Of a DNA stretch of 64,000 nucleotides, positions 50,767-61,300 are shown in pieces. This DNA comes from Xestospongia bergquistia (lineage: Eukaryota > Porifera > Demospongiae > Haplosclerida > Petrosiidae). The stretch is taken from positions 5,355,155 through 5,419,154 of the forward strand of contig OZ014422.1 of the NCBI GenBank assembly GCA_963965975.1, read 5' to 3'. Numbering within the stretch: the first letter of the stretch is position 1; each line of letters starts with the position of its first letter. Position numbers and translations under genes: made by a program. The notes below the pieces were generated by a model. It ran no database searches. It was not told the origin of the DNA and was given only the letters and a program-made list of their open reading frames with translations.

Positions 50767-51700
50767 TTTGACAAGCTAGATCAACCAGAAAGGATCGTCA
50801 AGGAATATCAAATCAGGTTACGTACTCCAAACTTAAACACACAAAATGTAAACTATTCTAACATCTATGCTATTAAGATAGCCACACCCACGAAGAAGTC
50901 ACCATAGCCCAATTTGGTATATTAAGTGACACACTAGCATCTGTTATATTAAGATCATAAATATTTTATTACAAATTTCACAAATATTTAGAACAATAGC
51001 CAGTCATATAATTTCATTTCAAACACTGTTTGTAACAAAAATATATACTTTTAATCAATTTAACATACATGGTATCTAAATAATTTATACACTACATCTA
51101 GGTAGCCTGCAGAAAATACATACTTTAGTGTGAAATTAATACTAATCTCTAGACCCTAAACATTGAAACCTAACTGTATTAACTTTCACATTAAAATATG
51201 ACATTTCTCTTCCAGCTATATAAACACTTCATATCTCATATTGTTATTATATACTGTTTCCAAAACTAAAAATCATATGACTAATAATATTATTATAAAT
51301 ACTCAAATACTTGTCATCACTAACTTTTCTCAATATATAGTCATATGAAGCTACTATAGCAACCATATTATCAATTTATGACTCCAATATATTACTATAT
51401 AGTGATGACATCATAAGATCTATATCTCATTACATAGGATCCTCATGCTGAATACCAGTCTAAGAAGTATCATCTGTCCACATAATACTAATGATATAGT
51501 GCTTGTCAAGACAATGGATTGTAAAATGTTTTTTTAAAATAATAATAACATTTTTACAAAACTAATCAAATATGGAAATGGCACACTATTAAGCAGAAGA
51601 TAAATTTTAAAATGTGGTAATAAGTTTATTAATAGAAGTATAAAAAGTTGCAATTATAATGTCAAACAAATGAACAAAACTTTAAAGTTAAGTCAAATGT
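50767..51700. other. Intergenic region between paralogues 2 and 3
   Basis: The first 130 bp upstream of the paralogue 2 start match the upstream sequence of paralogue 1, including the CACCC box. The middle (about 50920-51500) is AT-rich with no recognised feature. From about 51500 the sequence is the 3' flank of copy 3, with a TTTATT (AATAAA on the minus strand) at 51625-51630. Confidence 0.6.
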
Positions 51701-54700
51701 TTATTGTCGGACAAAGTCATTCTTACGTTGATATTTGGAGTATGTCTTTGGATTACTCAAAAACTGTCGTATCTTTCCAGCTGTTAAATTATGGTTGAGA
51801 ACAGGTGCTTCAAGAGCTTCAATAATTGTTTCCCAAGTAACATCAGTTGACATGGTATTCATCCAACTTTCAAGGACCTCATGTAATCTTGTACTGTTTG
51901 ACTTGTTACTTTGAGATAAACCCTCTAATATATTATATTCCACTTCAAGTGCTACTCCAATCATCCTCCATTCATACTCAATAGGTTTTAATTGGCAAAG
52001 TAAGTCATAAATAGCAGGTACCTTCTTTAAGATGACAGAGATATCTGTTTAAAGAGACAGAGGCCACAAATATTATAATATAATATAATATAATATGTAA
52101 TCACTCTTAGTATTAATAATGATATTAAAATAAATGACATGTGTACTAAGTAATGAGAAAATAGATATTCTATTATAAACTTGTGGTATTAGTACATGAA
52201 GTGTGATGAGTACTAGGGAATTTACTATCTCCATATATGGTATATACTATTATTATATGTGGAAACAAGGAAATACTAATTGTCTACAACTAATGTATCA
52301 TAAATAAATTATAATAACTAAAATATAAAGACTAACTATACATCATCTTATTACTAGTTATTAAGTGATCACTTACTAACCTTGTTGTTCAGTAGATTTA
52401 TCTGAACTAGTCATTTCTATGAACCATGGAGCCTGACGTAACTGGTTGATATCAGTCATAAACGTACTGTTATTACAACATGTCAACCTCTTTTGGTTTT
52501 CATTAAGACGACAAAGATGATCACTAGTTTTATGTATTGTACAATGAAAATGTTCTTGAGGTATTGATAGAGTAACCTTGTACTGGAACTTCTTCACGAC
52601 AGCTTTGATTCCTTCTTTAATTGAAAGGCGAATAACACAGCATTCAGAAGAATGGCCACAGTAATATATCTCTAGCCAGTAAATAGCATCTACTAATAGA
52701 ACTGCACCTCCTGGTCCAATACATGATAGATGGATAGCATTACGATATTGTAGATTACCAGATGATGATGATTCAAGATCAAACTGTGGTGAAGATTTAC
52801 GACTGAGAAGGTTGACAACTAAAGCAGGAAAGAGACCTTGAGGGAGTGACTTCATATCCCATGTTAGAATGAGAGGATCTGTATTAGCTTTAAATACATC
52901 AGCTATTGAACTCTCTGAGATAGTAACAGTAGGAAGAACACTTGGAAGAAAGTACATGTACTTATCTGAATGAGTTTGAGGTAGAGATGCAATGATAAAT
53001 ACATCTTCCATTAACTTTAGAAAATCTTCTACTGAAAATATATCAGAAAATCCTTCAGACAAACATGATTCCAGCAATCCTTTTTCAAAGATTCCTTTAT
53101 TCTTAAGTTGTTTGTGAGCTTGTGGAGGAAGATGAATACCTTCACTTTGTAAATGCTCAGCAGCATCAGCAAAAGAGATACTGATCAACTCAGACAGTTT
53201 ATTAAAGAGTGGTTGTGGATGTAGGAAGACTACATTAGGGAGGACTTTGTGAAAGTACAAGAAGATGGTCAAATCATGGTAATACAATAATGCTACTTTG
53301 ACATCACCAACGTTCATATTCAAAGCTGCACCAACTTCCAAACATTTTGATTTACTGATAATCATGGTATTAGAGGTTTTGTGGAGTTGGTCTAAATCTA
53401 GCTGGAACAAGAACCATCGAGCTGGGATTTCTGCTTCAATGTAGTGATCACATATCATCTCACGAATGGAATTAGCCATTTTAGTCTCATCATTACCTCT
53501 GGCAATTGCATTGATGGGAAAGATCACTTTCTCTCTAAATTCACGATAGTCTAGTCTCATCTCACTAAATCGCTCCAAAGTGGACCAAAGGATAGCATCT
53601 TTCTCATCCAGTGACTCACTACACTCATCAATCTTATCATAGTATGTTCCCAGTACTATAAAGTGAGGTTCTTTGTGGGAAATCTTGATATAAATGTTAT
53701 GAAGATTAGGTGGATTTACAGATGCTAATGAACGAAATGATGCTTCAAGAAGTTGTAGGTGTGTCATCTGACGTTCCACTGGTTCACCAATTTGTTTTCC
53801 TCTAATACTGAAGTAAAATTTTGGTTTGTCTTGAAGCTTCTCATTTAACTTAAGTGTAAGAATGTTGACTGGATTATAATGTAACAGAGCAGGAGCAATA
53901 TCTAAAAATGCAGCCTGAACCCCCAGAATCTATAGCATAGATCCAGTGAGTGTTATAAAGCTCAGCAGATTTTGGTGCAGTAGGTAAAAGTTGAGCAACC
54001 TCTTCCCTTGCTGTAGAGGATAGAATAGTTTCTGTAGACTGAAGGGTTCCTTTGATAGGTGTGGTAACTGCAGCACTATCACTAACTTCATTATCGTCAT
54101 CATCATTGTCATCAGATTCATCATCCTGTAAAATGTTGTCTATATCTTCTTCTGGCACTAACAATCGAGACTTGATACCTCCTTTCATGGTTCTAACAAC
54201 CATTGCTTTTAGAGACTCGTAGTCTACCTTACACCAAAACTGGGTAGATAAACTAGTTGATTCTCCTCCTGCTACAAGACCAGCAATCTCTACCTTCCTT
54301 ACTTCAGGTGCTTTGATGACAGGAGTACTATGGTGGTTCTCAGGTGGACCTTCACCTAGCAGGAGTCTCAAAATGGAGGACTTTCCAGTAGCTGGGGCAC
54401 CAGACAAGATAAGTTTGGTCCACTTAACAATGACATAACCTTCATTGAGGGCATGATCCAGTAAACCATAATAATCTATAAAACAATCAGTGATCATATA
54501 AAGAGATAACAAATAGTGTAGTATACTTACCAGGTACTTCATCTTCATTAAAAAAGAAAACTTTATATTTTAATTGAGACTCAACTTCACTACATCTTCC
54601 AAACATTTTGTTATCATAAACAATTAAAGGAGTCATACTGATAATAGTAGGTACTTCAATTGTTGCCATTGACAGGAGATCAGTGTATTTGGATTTGAAT

Positions 54701-56923
54701 TTGAAGACATCCTCTAAAGCTAATGTAAGCATACTCCCAATGTTATTGGTGCCAGCTCTTTTTCCTCTTTGAGTTGACTACAATATGAATGTATCTGATC
54801 CAATCTTGTATGGAGTAGGTGGACGAGTTTGTTTATCATGATGTCGATTAATATTAATAAAAAATAGTTTTGGTTTTCCTTGAAGTGTAGGACACTGCTG
54901 TACTTTGTCTACTAGATATTGACATAACAAAGATCTTGACAATACATATAATGGTCATTATTTCCATCATTAGATATACAACAGACAAAGCTGTCATAAG
55001 CTGTATGATCCATACTAGCTATCTCTTCCACTAGTTGTATCATTTGTGTACTAGTAACATCAGTGTGGTGTTGAACTGAATATTGTAAGTACTGGAAAAT
55101 ACTTGTTAACTTTGAAGAATTAGCTTGTCCTCCTTTGAATGGATGACCATCAGGATGATTTTTATGTACGACAACCAGTGCAATACCATGTGGTCTGGCA
55201 TTCATAGGATAAGCTGGTGTTGGTGTCTCTTTTAGATTTTTAGAGTAACGGACAACACTCTCCACAGGAAGGAAAACTCCATGTCCCTTAGGACAAGTAA
55301 AATAAGAAACATCACCATAGCAACCACTAGGATACTTCTTATCAGTAGCAACTGGAATGTCTTGCTAAAAGATAACAGAGGAAATTATGATATAAAGTTT
55401 TACACTCTATATTAATTACTATACATATATATGATCACCTAGGAGATATTATTGTTATTACAATGATCTAGTACATTATAACATTTAAATGAGTTTGTCA
55501 TTTGTTAATGATATAGTTAAATTATTAACATCCAATAATAAGGATGTAGAGATATTAATAGAAGTGACTTAATAACTACTTTTAATTATTCAATTATAAC
55601 TTATGTATATAAAATGTCATTGTTAATAAAATAAATCTATTAGGTAAATAATCTTTAAGTTCAGACTTGAAATGTCACTCTTAATTTAACATTATATTAT
55701 ATGATCTGAACATTCAAACACACATCAGTTATTACTTATTACTACATGTGAGATAATCTTAATAAACTAAAACTCATTAAAATTACAACATATAACATCA
55801 AACTCAAACTACTAGGACTTAGTCAGTGAACATTACCAATACATGTATATATACTCACTGTTTCTAATCCAGCAAAATATTGACTGTCACCAACAGGACG
55901 TAATGTTCCTAACCATCTCACTGTACCAGTGATACCATCTTCAGGTAGATTAGATAATAACCAAGGAAGTGTCACTGGTAATCTTTTATTAACAATTCCA
56001 GCTACATATTTCCAAAACTCTACTGGTATAAATACTCTATCTCCCACAGAGAGAACGATAGGTTCATCAACGAATGGCAGAGACACTGATACTCTGACAA
56101 TACAATATAATATCAGTCATCATATAATACATTATAGAAGATATAGTAGATGGTATATACTTTGTCTGTTATACTGCAGTATACAACATGTACTAAGTAC
56201 TACATCATTATATATTATTAATATTTCTAATTGGAACACTCTATTAATACTCTCTATACAAGGATGATACATATTGTTACTATAGTAACATCTCATTAGT
56301 CATCTTATATATACTGGTACTTACTGTGTAGTAGTAGGTACTTGATATGTAACATTCTTCTTAACAACATAATGATCATTAGTCTATAATGATATAGAAC
56401 TAATAACTATCATATAAAGTTATAAATGAAGTCATAAACTAATATTATCTATGATAAACACATTTAGACTATTCATCATTAATCACTTAATAAGTAGCTC
56501 AAGAGAATAAATAACTACAAAGGATTGTAACCTTGTCTATCCAGCCCCTCCCATTTCTATTACAGTATTGTAAATACCTATCACAGGATATATTCATATG
56601 ACAGAAGTTACTATATTGCTGTATATTATGACAATACTGATTTCCACTCCATAATCTTAAACATTAACTATACACAGCAAAGTACTTAGTGTACAAATAG
56701 CTACTATAATAGAAAATATATAAAGAAATTATAGGACTAATTATAAATTTAAGTTCAACTGGTTTTGGTATTTACAATATTTACAACAACCCTGACAATG
56801 AAATTTGGCTAGTAGCACTGAAAACTCAAGTTCTCAACTTTGAATCAGTCCCAACAACTTATACAATGTATGTAGAGAACTTACATTAGCAGGATGATCT
56901 TGCTTGATCTGCTGCTGACCCAT
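51701..56923 (-). pseudogene. Paralogue 3: decayed copy of the CAP-Gly / pseudo-caspase / Roc-COR / death gene
   Basis: The six-exon layout is retained: 56923-56885, 56383-56325, 56093-55859, about 55371-54531, 54475-52381, 52044-51701. At least four lesions break it. The acceptor before exon 4 reads CAA instead of CAG (55372-55374). Seven bases are missing near 54915, shifting the frame within the caspase-like domain. A conserved Trp codon is a TAG stop at 54778-54780. One extra A at 53918-53919 shifts the frame just after the DSGG motif. Long open stretches remain on both sides, so decay is recent. The 3' exons are closest to paralogue 2; exon 1 and the 5' intron are closest to copy 4. Some lesions could be sequencing errors, but four independent ones make that unlikely. 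Confidence 0.88.
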
Positions 56924-57104
56924 TTCTACAGATTAACAAGAAAAAGAATCAAAAAAGAATGGTCAGTATGATCTCATCAACACAAGCAAAAAGTCGATTA
57001 TTAATTAGCCACACCCAGTCACCACAAAAGATGGCTGTTACTGATATTTAAATAAGTTGTCATGTTGACTGAAATGATTCAACATTATAAGATTATAGAA
57101 TTTA

Positions 57105-57350
57105 TTAATGAAGTTGTTTCTGCCATTGTTCTACTGACTGTCTACACAATAACTCTTCTCTACTAGGATGCCATAATCTAGCTAGTATTCTTTCTATAAT
57201 ACATTGACATACAGTATGATCTGGTATACATATTGTACCATTAACTTGTAATGTATCTATTAAACTATATAAAGTAATAGATTTTGAGAGAGGTTCATGA
57301 GACATCATGGACATGTGTTCACCTTCTAAAGCTTCTGTCTGTAATCGTTT
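57105..57350 (-). CDS. Unassigned short reading frame, possible terminal exon
   Basis: A minus-strand frame ending at a stop at 57105-57107 encodes a protein end rich in Leu, Ile and Cys (for example ILARLWHPSREELLCRQS and EQWQKQLH). The frame stays open upstream beyond the first ATG (57314), and a CGATTACAG acceptor-like site lies at about 57337, so it could be a last exon. No matching upstream exons were found nearby and no family was recognised. It may be a relic. Confidence 0.3.
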   Translation of the reverse strand, partial: KRLQTEALEGEHMSMMSHEPLSKSITLYSLIDTLQVNGTICIPDHTVCQCIIERILARLWHPSREELLCRQSVEQWQKQLH

Positions 57351-57447
57351 ACTAAATGGATATATAAAGAGAACAAATGGATGAATAATGTGGACAGAAT
57401 GGATACATAATGAATAGGAAATGGATTAATGAAACTGTTAAAGAAAC

Positions 57448-57560
57448 TAGAGCTTTGGAAGTATGTAGCTGGATTTGTTAACAAAAGATTTTCAGTAACA
57501 CTTCCTTGATTATTTTCTAATTACCTTAAGTTGGTATCACTGGTACAGTGAGATGGCTAA
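57448..57560 (+). pseudogene. Inverted, decayed CAP-Gly exon fragment
   Basis: On the plus strand the stretch reads as a degraded copy of the CAP-Gly exon of the neighbouring minus-strand genes: TTTGGAAGTATGTAGCTGG, ATTTGTTAACAAAAGAT, ACACTTCCTTG, ATCACTGGTACAGTGAGATG. A TGA replaces the conserved Trp codon after CTTCCT, and bases are missing before GGTATCACTGG. Orientation is opposite to all four paralogues. Confidence 0.8.
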
Positions 57561-57629
57561 TATAAGAGCTATCAGATTCTATAAAATTGACTGTACATTT
57601 TAAAACTTTTCGTGATTTATTTTAAATTT

Positions 57630-57722
57630 GACAATAATTCGACAGATTCATATGATGAATGGAGCTGTACATTTAACATATAAAGATCTAATATACATAA
57701 TACATATATAATATTTAATACA
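57630..57722 (+). pseudogene. Copy of the terminal exon and 3' flank of the left-edge extracellular gene
   Basis: GAATGGAGCTGTACATTTAA at 57657-57676 and the bases on both sides match the last exon and following sequence at 8892-8972 (AAATGGAGCTGTACCTTTAA), including the stop codon context and the run ACATATATAAxATTTAATAC. The match stops about 12 bp before the point where the giant palindrome begins at 8984. It is on the same strand as the source and about 48.7 kb away. Confidence 0.85.
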
Positions 57723-58391
57723 CTCTTATTACATGTATACACTTATAAATATCATTTTATATATATACAGTATTGAACTGTACATAATATAAAATAGACT
57801 GATATCATATGAACATATAATGATATAGCGTCAGTAGATACTTTGACAGAATCTTACTGACTGATATATAAAGTAATCATACTTTAGTATAAAGAGAGTA
57901 ATGATGATCTTATTAATAGTAAGATAATGGATTATTAAAGGAGGAGGAGATAAGACTAATACAATCTATGTAGTTATTATAATAGAACAGTTAATAATGA
58001 CATCAGTTCACTTCATATATTGTATATCATAACTCTCTATATAAAGTTGTATATACAAGGTCTATCTATTATAATATAGTGATATTAATAGTTAGTGTTA
58101 CTATAAATAAAACTGAGGGTACACAGGTCATTGTACATGTACTAGTACTAAAAATGTTAGTCACTCCCACACAGCACAGATGTAATCAGGTCTATAATAT
58201 GTTGTTAATTAGTGGTTATTTTCAAATGGTAAAAACACTCTATTCTACTAAAATATTCACATACATAAATATTTAAAATAGTCAAATAGGAATTCTGAAA
58301 ATAGAAACATCTTAAATCAAATAAAAACCAAGTTATTAATAAACAAAAACTTTACAAAACAAAGGAGATAACACAATCATATTACTATGTT

Positions 58392-61300
58392 CTAAACATT
58401 GTACTTTGTCTCTAATCTAGTACCAAGTTCATTGTTAATAGATTTCACAGCATTCACTAACCATCGTCTGTTAGGATATCCCTCTGAAGTCTTACAATCA
58501 CAGTTCCACTTTAACCATTCAGTAATGACATCACTTAGAGCATCCCAAGGATGACAATTTCTACGATGATATTCAATAGCTCTTACTGTAGCAATTGGTA
58601 ACTTTAAAGCAGCTGCTAGTCTTTTATAATCAACAACTATTTCTTGTATGTCCTCCATTATATCTGAATAGTGTGCTATACAAAATAAGAATATATAAAC
58701 AATATTTCAATTGTCAACACTTGTTAGAATTACATGTTTCATATTCCAAGATACTATCTTAAATAAAATAAAACACTTAATCATAAACTCACTTTGATTA
58801 AGAGTATTTTCTTGAATATTATTATCTTCTTCATTGTCTTCTTTATTGAGAAGGACTATAATCAAACAAAAAAAATCATCAATTTTAACAACATATGTCA
58901 CTTAGAAAATTATTAACTAGCTCAGTGATAAAGTTATCCCAATTATCTCAGGACCAGTAATTGTTAGTAATTGTTACAATAATCATTCAGTTACATATTA
59001 TTCAAATATAATAATGTAGATATATTTATTAATTTATAATTTTAGTTATATACAGAAAATTAGGTGACCAAGTGTACATGATATTACCGTAAGTGGATTT
59101 ATTTTAAAGAAAACTAAGGCTGAATTATTTTCTGTTGGTTAACATCAGTTTTAATAATCCCAGTTTCATTACAGTAAGCTCAGCTAAATTAATTATAACA
59201 GTTAGTACTACATCTCAATTATAACATTGTCACTTTGATCCATACACATTGTTAAAGCAGGGTCAAGTTCTACAATCAGTCATAAACTTACTTTGATTAA
59301 GAGTTAGAATATCTTCTTGATTGAGAAAACCTATAATCAAACAAATAAATGATTTAATATCATTGATTAGTTTCAATAGCTTATATTAAAATAATTAACT
59401 CAGGGATAGTGTAATAAAATTATGAATACAATTAATCATTGGTAAATTTCTTATTATATACAATCTTATCAAATAGACACAGTTTGTAAATATCAGTTTA
59501 TTAATTCATGTATGTAATATAATATAATATATATATATATTCACTAACCTTGATCAGTAGTAGGATTATCAGTGACTATTCCTTTTAACCAGACACCTTG
59601 ACGTAATGGGTTAATATCATCTACAGAAGCACCATCGTCACAACATGTCACTTTCTTCTTTGTATCATTTGGACAACAAAGATGATCAGTTGTTTTATGT
59701 ATTGTACAATGAAAGTTCTCTTGAGGTATTGAAAGAATTGGTTTATATCGAAATTTCTTCACAACAGCTTTGATTCCTTCTTTAATTGAATGTCGAATAA
59801 CACAGCATTTAGAAGAAAGACCAGAGTAATATATCTCCAACCAGTAAATAACATCTACTAATAGAACTGCACCTCCCAGACCAGTACATGATAGATGGAT
59901 AGCATTACGATATTGTAGATTACCAGATGATGATGACTCAAGATTGAACTTTGGTGAAGATTTACGACTGAGAAGGTTGACAACCAAAGCAGGAAAGAGA
60001 CCTTGAGGGAGTGACTTCATATCCCATGTTAGAATGAGAGGATCTGTATTAACTTTAAATACATCAGCTATTGAACTCTCTGAGATAGTAACAGTAGGAA
60101 GAACACTTGGAAGAAAGTACATGTACTTATCTGACTGAGTTTGAGGTAGAGATGCAATGATAAATACATCTTCCATTAACTTTAGAAAATCTTCTACTGA
60201 AAATATATCAGAAAATCCTTCAGACAAACATGCTTCCAGTAACCCTTTTTCAAAGATTCCTTTATTCTTAAGTTGTTTGTGAGCTTGTGGAGGAAGACGG
60301 ATACATTCACTATGTAAATGCTCGGCAGCATCAGCAAAAGAGATGCTAATCAATTCAGAGAGTTTATTGAAGAGTGGTTGTGGATGTAGGAAGACTACAT
60401 CAGGGAGGATTTTGTGAAAGTACAAGAAGATGGCCAAATCATGGTAATAATATAATGCTGCTTTGACATCACCAACATTCATATTCAAAGCTGCACCAAT
60501 TTCCAAACATTTTGATTTGCTGATGATCATGGTATTAGAGGTTTTGTGAAGTTTGTCTAAATCTAGCTGGAACAAGAACCATCGAGCTGGGATTTCTGCT
60601 TCAATGTAATGATCACATATCATCTCACGAATGGAATTTGCCATGTTAGTCTCGTCATTACCTCTAGCAATTGCATTGATGGGAAAGATCACGTTTTCTC
60701 TAAATTCACGATAGTCTAGTCTCATTTCACTAAATCGCTCCAAAGTGGACCAAAGGATAGCATCTTTCTCATCAAGTGACTCACTACACTCATCAATCTT
60801 ATCATAGTATGTTCCCAGTACTATAAAGTGAGGTTCTTTGTGGGAGATCTTGATATAAATATTACGAAGATTAGGTGGATCTACAGATGCTAGCGAACGA
60901 AATGATGCTTCAAGAAGTTGTAGGTGTGTCATCTGACGTTCCACTGGTTCACCAATTTGTTTTCCTCTAATACTGAAGTAAAATTTTGGTTTGTCTCGAA
61001 GCTTCTCATTTAACTTAAGTGTAAGAATATTGACTGGATTATAATGTAGCAGAGCAGGAGCAATATCTAAAAATGCAGCCTGACCTCCAGAATCTATAGC
61101 ATAGATCCAGTGAGTGTTATAAAGCTCATCAGACTTTGGTGCAGTATGTAACAGTTGAGCAACCTCTTCCCTTGCTGGAGAGGATACATTTTTTGTAGAA
61201 TGAGGGGTTTCTTTGATAGGTGTGGTAACTACAGGACTATCATCAACTTCATTATCATCATAAAAGCTGTCATCATCAGATTCATCATCCTGTAAACTGT

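Larger units (their letters stand above)
56924..58391. other. Debris-bearing region between paralogues 3 and 4
   Basis: About 1.5 kb without an intact gene. It contains an unassigned minus-strand open frame (57105-57350), an inverted decayed CAP-Gly exon (57448-57560), a copy of the final exon of the left-edge gene (about 57630-57722), AT-rich sequence, and from about 58145 the 3' flank of paralogue 4, which resembles 37262-37480. Confidence 0.7.
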
